Below are positions 17,692 through 27,024 of a stretch of 27,024 nucleotides of DNA, one piece after another (within the stretch, counting starts at the first letter, position 1; every line of letters begins with the position of its first letter). The stretch is from assembly GCA_009602725.1 (NCBI GenBank), contig WELB01000260.1:141068-168091 (forward strand), read 5' to 3'. This DNA is from Spirogloea muscicola. Its lineage: Eukaryota > Streptophyta > Zygnematophyceae > Spirogloeales > Spirogloeaceae. A program made the translations under genes and the position numbers. The notes beneath the pieces were generated by a model. That model saw nothing but the letters and a program-made list of their open reading frames with translations. It ran no database searches and had not been told where the DNA came from.

Positions 17692-20159
17692 ATGACGCTC
17701 CGTCTGCCGGGGACCATCGCCCTCTTTGACGTGGATGGCACACTCACGCCTGCCCGCAAGGTCTGTGCTGATCGACGCGCCCCGCATACATGCGATGTGC
17801 TTGGAAGCCGCTGGTGGAGCCGGTGCTCTGACAGTCGGGCGCGGGGGCTTGGAAGTGCAGGAGGTCGAGCCGGAAATGCTGGTCTTCATGCAGGAGCTGC
17901 GCAAGGTGAGCAGCCAGCCCCTTCCCGAGATCGCTTCTCAGTCTTGGTTGACACCAGGTTGCACCCTTCTCCGAGCTCACGCACAGCTTGCTGTCGCCTG
18001 GCTCACCAGAAAGTGGCCGTCGGCGTTGTCGGCGGGTCGGACCTAGCCAAGATCTCCGAGCAGCTCGGCCGTCACGGTCAGTGCAACGCCCAGCTGCGGG
18101 ATCTGGGCACCTGCTGATCAGGCTGCCCCCAGCGGTGGGGGCAAGGCTGAGGCCTCCCTCACGCTCTCCAATCTGCCACTGCTGATCGCAGTCATCACTG
18201 AGTACGACTACGTCTTTTCCGAGAACGGGCTGGTGGCTTACAAGGCTGGCCAGCTCATCAACTCCACGGTCAGTGCTCCCTGCATTGGCCACCGGTTGCC
18301 TGGTGTAGTAGGCATTGGGAAAGCCACAGGTTTGCCTCAATGCTGCTGTGATTCTGACCGAGGTGTCTCTGCGCATGCAGAGCATCAAAGACCACCTCGG
18401 CAATGACAAGCTGAAGGTCTCGTGAATCCCTCCTCTGCGGGATGCGCTTCTTGTAGCTCCACCTCGACTCAGCCACAGGGAAGCAGCCGGGGGAAGGGGG
18501 AGGGTGTAGGACGTGGTACCTTTGCTTGATCGATCAAAGCGTAGTCAGGGGCCCTAAGGCTTGTGTCCTTACCTCGTCATGGCAACATTCTGTCTTACAG
18601 GAGTTCATCAACTTTGTCCTGCACTATGTCGCAGACCTTGACATACCCATCAAGAGGTGAAATTCCATATTGGGAGACGCTTCATATGACTGTTAAGCAT
18701 CCTTCCGAGCATCCGAGCGGCAGGATCGGCCTGCCACAGAATGTCCCCATGAACACATCAAGTAGCAGTCTTACACTCTGGTCGACTGTGAGCGTTGCTA
18801 ACTGATGCAACAATGTGCAGGGGCACATTCATTGAATTCCGCATGGGAATGCTCAATGTCTCTCCTATTGGTCGCAACTGCAGCCAGGAGGAGCGGGACG
18901 ATTTTGAGAAGTATGACAAGGTGGACATTTTACATTCGTTGACCTTGCTGCTGCTACTGTCTAGTCCCATGCATGCCTTCTCAAGCCTGGCCTGCACTTA
19001 CAGCAGATCTTACAGAAAGGTGGGCGCTTGCAATGTAGGTGCACGGCGTGCGAGCTACTTTCGTGGACATCTTGAGGGAGAAATTCGAACACTTCAACTT
19101 GACATTTTCAATTGGAGGCCAGATCAGCTTTGATGTAAGTAAAACGCCCTGCACACAGACAGCAGCAACAGCTCTCACCAACAGCTGACACTGCAGGGGC
19201 CAGCAATCCTCCAAGCTGAGGAGAGCTTTCGGAACTTATCATTTGCAAGTCATTGTGCTCTCGATTGTGTGGAGCTACATGACTTTCGCAGGGTCCAAGT
19301 CACTGAGCAGCACGGAGTCATCTGCCAATTGGGCCTGCAGGTGTTTCCTCAGGGTTGGGATAAGACTTACTGCCTGCAATTTGTTGAGCAAGACTACTCG
19401 ACTGTACACTTTTTTGGCGATAAGACTTATCAAGTAGGTCGAAGCAATAAGCAGCACGCCCTCATTCCGCCGCAGGGGGCCTGTCAGAGGCCCACTTTTG
19501 CCTGGTCATGGGGCCCTTACAGCTTGCGGGATGCTCTCACAGCTTTTCATAATATGATAAGTAGCCCCATGTCTGTACTGTCTGGGACAGGTGGTCACAT
19601 ACACCTGTCTCTCCGCACTTAGGCTGCCTCTTTGTGCACTAGCCGGCCCCAACTTGCCAGAAAGCCTCCAGTTGATGGGTTTCCTTCCCTGCACAGACAC
19701 TTGCACTGGATTCACCTTATGGGTCTAATGCAAGGTACGTATTGTCTTGCTCAGGGTGGCAATGACTTTGAGATATTTTCTTCGGAGAAGACCATTGGTC
19801 ACACCGGTGAGCACGCCACTCTTAATCAAAGGGCTGGCTCTGCTGCTACTTATTTGTTCTGCCTGGCCCACATGCATCTATCTGCTTGCAAGACAGGTGC
19901 TACAGCTACACAGTCGACGTTGGCGTAGCTTGCCGGGGCTCAGCAGTGAGAGCTTGAGCACTCTCCTAATTGGAGCCCCGGGCCCAGATAGTGAAGCAGG
20001 ACTTTCTGCCCCCTGCAGGGGCTTGTGTGTTGCCACACAGCAATTGCAAGGGGTCATTGATGTCAGTTGCTGACATGAGGTCTCTGCTCAATGCGTCGAT
20101 GCTCAGTGACCAGCCCAGGTGACACTCGGGAGCAGTGCAAGGAGCTGTTCCTGCAGTGA
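17692..20159 (+). CDS. PMM: Phosphomannomutase (eukaryotic PMM), 11 exons
   Basis: Exons 17692-17760, 17861-17905, 18010-18076, 18192-18268, 18381-18416, 18601-18656, 18821-18920, 19039-19134, 19341-19433, 19755-19806 and 20107-20159 join in phase into 247 residues, the normal length for plant and animal PMM. The enzyme interconverts mannose-6-phosphate and mannose-1-phosphate in the cytosol, feeding GDP-mannose for glycosylation and, in plants, ascorbate. The HAD-superfamily nucleophile motif DVDGTLT is at residues 13-19. Other family blocks are [99 protein letters not shown] and the terminal [15 protein letters not shown]. The last acceptor is the CAG before 20107; a second AG 12 bases downstream would delete VTSP. 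The gene looks intact. Its introns lack the strong C/T richness of the genes at 1-8 kb. Confidence 0.95.
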
Positions 20160-21595
20160 GTACATGCAACAGCAGACGAGGGATGAATTTGTCTCAGCAG
20201 GATCTGCTACTCCAGGCTTCCGTTATTCACCTGCCCTCTCATCCATCTGCGCTCATGCAGCTTCAGTGCTGCGAAGCCTGAACGAGCAGCTGTCAATCTC
20301 TCTACCCGGTGCTTGCTTTTGCTTATATTTTGCCATTCATTGATGTGGTAATTGGTACCACTTGACAAAATTGTCCTCACTGTACTTGCCCAGCACGTCG
20401 TCAAGCTTGCCATTTGACAAGGTGCGTGTTGCCATTTCAGGTTTGCCCTTGGCTGAGTCATATATTTGCCGCTTGCATTTGTAGATGTACTCATGCGGCG
20501 GTGCTTACATACGTCTGCGGCAATAGTGGTCTTTGCCCAAGCTGTGAGCTTGACATGCATACTGCAGATGAGTTTATAGCCAACTGGCTGCCACTGTCAC
20601 GCAAAGCCCTGACATATGCAATAGGTTCACGCCCTCTCAGCATCTCTGTGATGGAATCAGTGGAGCCTGCCCGGCTATGATTATGGCCGGAAGGCGTCAG
20701 TCTGCCACCTAGGGTCAAGGGCCCAACAAGAAGCATCGGTAACAACAGATCGTGACAAGAAATATCCAAGCCATATTGATTGAGCAGCATCACAGCAATG
20801 GAAATGCGTTTGACCACAGTAGAAGTCGTCAAGACGCTGTTTGACTTTGGCGTCCATGCAGATGTGTCATTTGCAGCTCAAAAGCTTGGGTTGCTCTGAG
20901 ACGGACAATGCTGTCCAGTTTGCTGGACAGAGGTATGCGTGCAAGTAAAGGTGTGATCGGACACGTAGGAAGGTCTGGAGCAGCTAAGCTTCCTTGTGAG
21001 CTTTGGTGGTACGATGCAGTTCCCGAGTCACAGGCACAAAGTTTGCGTGTCACATGGAGATCCGTCATCCAAAGAGCTTTCTTCCTTGCTGGCTTACTTA
21101 GGTTGGGTCGAGAGGCTGCTGGCAAGCCGGGATGACCACAGAGGCTCGGCGAATGGAAAGTGCAAATTTACAGCTGGGGCCCACTCTCACAGGGAGGGCA
21201 CGTTTGTGTGGCAAGGAAAGTTGTCGAGCCAGAGGGTGAGGGCCACAGCAAGGAGAAAGGGAGTTGAGGAAAGAGTAAGTGACTCTCATAGTAGAGGGCG
21301 GTGGCTGCGATTGGCGAGCCCTCAAGAAGGGAAATGAAAAATCTATCTGAAGAGGCTTAGGGGGGGGGGGGGGGGGNGGGGGGGGGGGGGGGCTCGAGCC
21401 CACAACATGAGACGACGGGCACGGATGGTGAGGCTATGTGAATTAGCGACCAATACCTTCGATGGTAACCCCTACAAAATCACACCCTACAGGTGATGCT
21501 GTTGTTGTCTGCCACGCCAGCAAGGTTGTAAGGCTAGCGGTCCTCGAGGGCTGGTGCTAGGTGTCACAGTCCATGCAAAGTAGAGGTTGCACATG
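20160..21595. other. Spacer with no recognised gene
   Basis: Downstream of PMM several short frames are open, for example VVKTLFDFGVHADVSFAA near 20826-20880. None extends through plausible exons or matches a family I know. The poly-G run at 21361-21392 lies within it. I see no RNA gene. Confidence 0.45.
21361..21392. repeat. Poly-G tract with an ambiguous base
   Basis: A run of about 31 G is interrupted only by an N at 21377. Runs like this are often scars of assembly or sequencing (low-confidence homopolymer or a closed gap), so the sequences on either side may not be truly contiguous. A shorter poly-G run lies at 22930-22941. Confidence 0.8.
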
Positions 21596-21989
21596 CAGCA
21601 ATCTTGTCGGACGTCGTGGACCGGAGCCCGTCAGAAGAGTGCCAAAGCTCATTGGACTTGAGCATGGAAAGGCTGCGGTCGAGCACAAGCCAACGGGTGG
21701 TACCTCTCGTCCAAACATCTAGATGGGCCTCTCGCAGCCGCCGGCGACTCTCGGAAAGAGCTCTATCTCCGTTCTCTCTATCTTCACCTCTGGACTAGGG
21801 AATATTGAGCACCCAGTGGCTACTAAAGTCGCTGTGTGCGTTAGCTGAGTGCTGTGTGCTTTCGACGTCTATCCGCCCTCTAGCTTTCTCGACCTGCAAT
21901 TACTGATAAGAGGTCACTAAAGCCCACTTGCTGACGTCTTAGCGATTCGTATCTTGCTTCTCGCGCCATCCGGCCTTTTCAGACCATGT

Positions 21990-22455
21990 CCATTCCTTTG
22001 TGCTGACCTCTCACAGCCGCCGCTGTCCATTTGGAAGCTTTGTCCCTTCAGCGCTGTTCTGGCCCCTTCGACCTTTGTTCGCTCATTTCCTGGGCTGGCC
22101 ACTCACAGCCATCGCCCTCTATTGGAAGTCTTCTTTCTTTGTGGACTGCTACTTTTGTTCATTCTTTTCCTGGGCTGGCCAATGACAGCCATCGCCCTCT
22201 AATGGACAAGTCTCCATGGTATCGTGGGCTGGCTTTGGGCAGCCCTCGCCTCTTTTGAAAAAGCTTTTCCTCTGGGAACGAGCAGCGACTGGGGAGGGGG
22301 GCTGTGGCAAACTTGTGTATGGATGTTGTTGAGCGTCCATACAAAAGGTGTCACCGAGAGTAGTTTCTGTTCTTGCGCCTGCGGGTGCTTTTAAACGATG
22401 TTCAGTCCCTCTGGGCTGGCCTCTTACAGCTATCGCCATTCTTCAGAAGAGCTGT
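21990..22455 (+). repeat. Array of GGGCTGGC...CAGCC hairpin modules
   Basis: Five related modules follow each other: at about 22002 (GCTGACCTCTCACAGCC), 22092 (GGGCTGGCCACTCACAGCC), 22171 (GGGCTGGCCAATGACAGCC), 22226 (GGGCTGGCTTTGGGCAGCC) and 22412 (GGGCTGGCCTCTTACAGCT). Most are followed by ATCGCC or TCGCC and then T/C/A-rich sequence, and preceded by TTCATTCTTTTCCT or similar. The spacing of the middle copies is about 79 and 55 nt. The module matches the hairpin at the 3' ends of the retrotransposon copies and also the palindrome sequence near 9440 and 10790. No ORF end accompanies these copies. Confidence 0.6.
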
Positions 22456-23700
22456 TTGTTTGTCGCGTGTACTGACTGATGGAGGGCCAGAGCGACCAAG
22501 TATCGAGGACAACACATGTGAGCCGCTTGCAGCTACTTGTCCAGCCCGGTAACCACGCATCAGCTCGTAGGGGTCGCTAACTGACTTTCCAAACACGGGC
22601 AACAATTTCCATGCCCCTCTGCCACCAATTAGAGCCCGCCCGGGTTTCAGGTTTCTTGTGCAGAGCAAGAGCTCGAGCTTGCTGCAGACAGACTGACAGA
22701 CAAGAAAGACAGTCACGTTGCCAGCAAGCCCATCTTGGCCGGTAGTACATCCTCAGAACGTGCATATGTTTTTGGTATGCGGTCCTCTCTCCTTAGCAAG
22801 CTGTTTCATGGAGGACCTGTGCAACTTAGATGAATGTCGACTGCGGCTGGTAGGTGGTGTTCACAGCGGGGGTAAGTCAAGGTAGCGCTGCAATTTATAT
22901 CCTCTGCACTACCCCTGCGTGGCCGGCAAGGGGGGGGGGGGCGAAGGAGGGATGCGACGCCAGAGTAGGGTCTGCAAGCTGAGAGACAGCTCTGCTTATT
23001 TTGCGGCCCCCTAGGTGCGGACTCCGCACTGCCACCTCAGGTCGAATGCACTCCGTCTGGGGGGCCACTCCCTGGCTCACCGCACCATTATCAGCCCATT
23101 GGCAGAGCTCGGAGCAGAGGTGGCTCTCCAACCTGCTCCGATTACCTCTTCTCCTCCTAATGCACACCCCTCTCTAGGCAAAGAGACACCTGCCTGCTAT
23201 GAACAAACTGTTCCACCGCTAAGCACTAGCCTCACGATCCATGGGCTTGGCGTGTCATTGCTCAACTGCGACTTCCTCGCCATGCAAACTGCACACTTGT
23301 GCGGCTGATAGCCGTGCGAGGAACTCAACACTGCTAGCAGGGACTGCAGCTAAAATCAGCCAACTGAAAGAGGGAGTATAGAGTTTAGGGTCTACCCTCA
23401 TCCTGTACCCTGCTCTGTCTAGCAGATTGCACTGCTCAATCACAGGCCCCCAAAGTTGCGGACAGCTGCTGCTGCTGTTTAGAAGGTCCTGTTACCTAGG
23501 CTATGGAGCAACCTCGACAGAGGTGGGCTATATTGGAGTACATGCGCTGCCCGCTCGGACGACTTCCAACAAGTAAGGGTCAAGGGCGCGAGACGGGGTT
23601 ACAAGGCAGCTAAAGGCTGGGTGGCTGGCGACTTCTTTGAAGTGCAACCGCAAGAGAAAGCAACCGCAAGTCCAGACCCGATACTGTCCAGCAGACAACT
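22456..23700. other. Spacer with a retrotransposon remnant, no gene recognised
   Basis: Apart from the remnant at 22815-22940 I see no supported gene. Minus-strand text near 23400-23460 (IEQCNLLDRAGYRMRV) weakly recalls the block before the endonuclease-like tail at 300-370 (-), so old element sequence may extend across much of this stretch. A telomere-like GAGTTTAGGGT occurs at about 23380. Confidence 0.4.
22815..22940 (-). mobile_element. LINE C-terminal remnant (related to 1-130)
   Basis: Plus-strand nucleotides 22835-22930 (TGCGGCTGGTAGGTGGTGTT, CAGCGGGGGTAAGTCA, CCCCTGCGTGGCCGGCAA) align with 41-131 (TGCGGCCGGGAGAAGGTGG, CTGCGGGGGTAGTCAGA, CCCACTGCGTGGCCAGCAA) at similar spacing. On the minus strand it starts with LAGHAG, matching IAGHAV in the first copy, and then meets stops. 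It is a decayed copy of the element at the window start. Confidence 0.5.
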
Positions 23701-23708
23701 AGCCACCG

Positions 23709-26700
23709 TTAGTACGGATAATAACCTCCTAAAACGTCAAGCAAAAATGCGTACTCGCGGGCTGTGCTTTCCAGGTGCTGGTAGCGGCCGCCCTCTCCAA
23801 AGTGACCGGTGCTTGAGTCCGTGTGGAGCAGGAAAGGGCCAGAGCCTGGAGCAGCAAGAGCCCGTAACTTTGCCACAAGCTTTGCAGCCTCCCAGTGATT
23901 GACACGACTGTCCAGGAGAGAGGAGGTGAGGAGCATGGGGGGGTAGAAGGCCCCGGCCTGGACATTGTCATATGGAGAAAGGGCTTGCAGTGCCCTGAAA
24001 GGCCCTTCCTCCCGCACATCTCCCCACTCGTCATACTCGTGGGCAGTCAACGGTAACTCGCTGTCCAGCATGGTGTTGCAGGCGTCCACAAAGGGGACCT
24101 GCAGGCAGGCGGCCACCTGCTGGTCAAGGAGCTGGAGCCTGGCCTGCCATTAGCATCTGAGTTAGCAGCCCCCGGCTTCACTTCGGTCTTACCAGGACGG
24201 TGAGGTGAAGGCTGCCACTTGCAAAGCCCACCTTGAGGATGAGCGCTCCAAAGAGCGTGGGGTGCCAGTTGGCAGCAGCAGCAACGACCAAGCCACCCGC
24301 GCTGGTGCCCTTGGCCGCGACAGCTGCAGGATGAGCGTAGCCCGTAGCGACCAAGTGGCCCGTACATGCCACCAGGTCAGCTACGGAGCGAGCCTTGTTC
24401 TCCATTCGCCCTGCCTCGTGCCATGCACGCCCGAGCTCCCCACCACCCCTGCACCAGTAAGTCAGCAACTGTGCACTGTAGGCAGCGAGCAGGAGGGAAG
24501 GAAGCAATGAACTGCGGCATACTCTAGCTCTAGAGGCTAGCCCATCGGCAGGGCACCTGACATGGGCAAAAGCCACGGTCCAACGACGGCGGAGGAGGGA
24601 GATGTGGTCAGAGCTCCAGCGAGGCTCCAAGCGCTCGCCGTAGCAGCCATATGCCACTATGAGGGCCGGGCAAGTGCCGTCTTGAGGTGTGCTCGGGTGC
24701 CGGATGAGAGTCATGGGCACTTGACTGCCATCCTCGGCCCTTGCCCACACCTGCTCGCAGGCCACCTCTTGGTGCTCGCGCCTGAGCTGGCGCTCTGCTC
24801 CTTCCTGCCTCTTCGTGGCCTGCCTGCTCAGTAGCACTTCCTCTTGGTGTAGGAGGGTCGAGTACCCTGCAATCATGTCGTAGTCAAACACGGCCTCAGG
24901 CACCTGCACATCCCAACGAAGCTGACTCTGTCAGGTGCAAGAGTTGGTACTGCACAACAGCCTTCCGTCAGCTTCATAGCTCCCAGGATTACCTGGTGTA
25001 CCTCATGTCCTCCTCAATCCCCAACGGCAGGACACCTGCAGGCTGGAGCACGTCCACAAGCAACCTTCCCTGTACCAGTTGCATGATAGGGGGTCCTTGC
25101 CTCCTAGCCTTTTCAGGAGGACGTACAAGTGGGCTGCTGACCGCAGGGGAGGAGACAGTGAAGCGGAGGGTTGCACTCTCAAACTCCTGGTTTGCGCCAG
25201 GGGTCACCACGCAGGGCTCTTTTGGCAGGGGAATATCCTTGGCCTCCAACTGGCGGGGTTAGAGGCAGGTGACACCATGTCAACGCAGTACACGTAGCAT
25301 GTAACCTGGCCAACTTGAGGGCATCAATTGCATCGCGGTCGCGCAGCGGCAATGTTTGCAGCCGCAAACATCCTGCAGGGATGCTCTGCTCCTGCTGCTG
25401 CTAAATGCATTGTGGCTTGCGCCTAAGCCTGGTAAATAGCAGATTGGCTTTGCACGAGCACATACAGAGAGAGAGTCGGACAGTGTGAGCACTCTGACGC
25501 GTGGAAGCCCGGCTGAACGCAGATAGAGCACCAAATGGTTGCGAAACGCATCCAAGTCCTCAAGTACCTCATCTTCACTGAGCGTGAGCATCTCCTGAGT
25601 ACTTGCAGAAGTGGCCAGTCAACGGGCTTTGAGGGGGCACGCCCGAAAGGCTCTGAGCAGGAGCAGGAGTATTGGGCAGAGCTTGCTGGACCACGTGCTC
25701 AATAGAACATGCTCTGCAGTTCGTGTGGATGCCAGGGTCACACAGCAGACAAGAGCAATGCACCTATCGCTAGGAGGAATTGCACGCAGCGCCCACCTGC
25801 CAGTGACTGCACGAGGGCTGCTCGGCACGGCATCGGAGGAGGCGGAACTCTCCGCACGAGCCATAGTTTGTGAGAATGAAGAGGTCCCCAGCATTATGCT
25901 CCACAAAGTACTCCAGGCCTGGCGTCCGGCGCTGCACCAGCCTCGGTGGGCAGCTGGATGCTTGGGCGTCGATCAGGTGCACCTGCACTGCTCCACCTTG
26001 GCCCAGCACGCGACCAGCGCAGGACCACCCCGCCCTCAGGGGCAGCAGACGGGCTGTCGTTGCCGACTGTGGGCCTCGACAGTAGCAGAGGCCCATCTCG
26101 TGCCCGGATGCTGGAGCACCAGCATGGCCTCACCTCCGATGAGGTCTTGGAGTTGGAGTTGAGGGTAAGGTACCGCCAGTCTTTGGTGCGACCAATGTCG
26201 ACATAGCAACGCGGGTCATGCTCCTCGAGGATGGCCTCACCCTCGCCCTGGGCCCCCAGCGGCCGACGCAGGATGCTGCAGAGGTGGTGGCTGTTAGCGA
26301 TCTTGGCAACCACCACACTTCAAGCCAGAGGTGCACTTCCTTGCAGCAGGCTTGTGAAAGAAAGCAACAGGTAGGCTTGCCAGGCCGCACCGATTGGGGC
26401 GCAGGAGGTGATCAGATGTGGAGCAGAAGAGCGTGCTACTGTCGGTGGCCCACTCGACAGCATTGACGCCCTCGCGGGGTGGCTCGCACAGCCTGCCGGA
26501 GGCAACGTCCTTGACAAAGAGCGTGAAGCGCTCGTGGCCCACGGGGTCCAGCGTGTATGCCAGGAGCTGGTGGTCGGGTGACATCTTGCACATGCCGACG
26601 TGCGCATACCCTGCACGCCAGTGAGCTTGCAAGCTGCTCACGTGGGTGGTCGGTGTGGAGAGGGCGAGCCAGCCGCCGCTGCGTCTGGCCTGGGCGGGCA

Positions 26701-27024
26701 CGGCGCCCAGGCAGGAGGGGGGGGCGGCGGGCGCACCATGCTGGGCGGCGAGGCGGTTCTGGTCCAGGAGCACCTGCTCGGGGGCGGGGGCGGCGCCTGC
26801 ACCGGCGGGGCTGCGCACGTAGACCGGGAATTCGCAGCCCTCAGGGATGCGGGCCGAGTAGAGCCTGGCGGACGAGACGGGCCACGAGGCTTTACATGAT
26901 GCAGCTGCATGATCACAGGGGCGGCTGTGCCAGCCAGGCGAGCGCACACGGAGGGAATGCGGAGTGCATCTACAGTGCGGGAGAGGTGGGGTGGAGTGGC
27001 AGGGGGGCTGGGGGGCAGCGCGCT
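23709..27024 (-). CDS. Oligopeptidase B / prolyl oligopeptidase family peptidase (5' partial)
   Basis: Minus-strand exons are about 26889-26737, then 26610-26391, 26275-26134, 25982-25797, 25594-25466, 25385-25306, 25249-25142, 24903-24557, 24448-24232 and 24098-23709 (stop). The propeller half shows PVYVRSPAG, QVLLDQNRLAAQHG, MSPDHQLLAYTLD, RFTLFVKDVASGRL, DPRCYVDIGRTKDWRYLTL, NSNSKTSSEV, EYFVEHNAGDLFILTNY and DAFRNHLVLYLRSAGLPRV. The catalytic half shows AVFDYDM, DGSQVPMTLIRH, LIVAYGCYG, FAHVRGGGELGRAWHEAG, GTSAGG, VPFVDACNTMLDSELPLT, EYDEWGDV and LLDSRVNHWEAAKLVAKLRA. The triad is Ser (24301-24303), Asp (23910-23912) and His (23802-23804). These serine peptidases cleave short peptides, oligopeptidase B after basic residues. 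The true start and N-terminal exons lie beyond the window. The 25306/25249 junction does not keep phase with GT-AG splicing, so a one-base error, a GC donor or a frameshift is possible there. Confidence 0.9.

Noticed and set aside
18526-18541. Palindrome TTGATCGATCAA in PMM intron 5 as a regulatory site
   Set aside because: A 12-bp palindrome inside an intron is not enough evidence for a binding site.
20826-21140. Possible gene in short plus-strand frames (VVKTLFDFGVHADVSFAA, VSFGGTMQFPSHRHK)
   Set aside because: The text looks protein-like, but I could not connect the pieces with phases or match them to a family, so I do not call a gene.
22402-22716. Minus-strand SDPYELMRGY as another copy of the SDLMLLTRGY terminus
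   Set aside because: The resemblance is only a few residues, there is no stop after it, and the upstream sequence does not match the element.
1-27024. CRISPR array, bacterial operon, phage or toxin-antitoxin system
   Set aside because: Genes are spliced with GT-AG introns and belong to eukaryotic housekeeping families. The repeats are retroelement tails and telomere-like patches, not regularly spaced direct repeats with unique spacers.

Overview
This window looks like nuclear DNA from an intron-rich, GC-rich eukaryote. Five conserved eukaryotic genes can be rebuilt from short exons separated by GT-AG introns, and almost all exon phases join cleanly. The best family matches are plant-like (LEC14B-type WD40 protein, plant-type DUF21 membrane protein), and degenerate plant-type telomere motifs (TTTAGGG/CCCTAAA-like) are scattered through introns and spacers. 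A green alga or another plastid-bearing alga is the most likely source; this is inference, and a dinoflagellate or other alga is not excluded.

Layout. 1-400 (-): C-terminal end of a non-LTR retrotransposon polyprotein, cut by the window edge. 481-690: degenerate telomere-like sequence. 697-5080 (+): complete 15-exon RCC1-type seven-bladed propeller gene. 5199-8223 (-): nine-exon LEC14B/DCAF11-like WD40 gene, convergent with the RCC1 gene (118 bp gap) and missing its 5' exon(s). 8240-8862 (+): decayed reverse transcriptase fragment that replaces the WD40 gene's 5' side. 8915-11331: near-perfect palindrome with arms of about 1.2 kb. Each arm holds a retrotransposon 3' end and, at its outer edge, a copy of exon 1 of the RNA polymerase III subunit gene RPC8. 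Only the right-hand copy is followed by the other exons (11221-13229, +). 13944-14027 (-): an isolated possible BTB exon. 14300-14903 (+): first two exons of a DUF21/CNNM-type membrane protein, cut off by a 2.5 kb retrotransposon graveyard (15180-17540). 17692-20159 (+): complete 11-exon phosphomannomutase. 20160-23700: no gene recognised, but it holds a poly-G/N assembly scar, a tandem array of hairpin modules and another retrotransposon remnant. 23709-27024 (-): oligopeptidase B/prolyl oligopeptidase family gene with an intact Ser-Asp-His triad; its 5' end lies beyond the window.

The genes are unrelated housekeeping functions (chromatin/Ran-type propeller, CUL4 adaptor candidate, Pol III transcription, ion transport, mannose activation, peptide hydrolysis) and form no operon-like system. 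The most notable content is the repeat biology: a retrotransposon family whose ORF ends in a conserved LLTRGY-stop and whose 3' tail carries a GGCTGGC/GCCAGCC hairpin, present in about ten truncated copies on both strands, together with the palindrome that duplicated RPC8 exon 1. Two genes are truncated exactly where retrotransposon sequence begins, so either real rearrangement or misassembly is involved.
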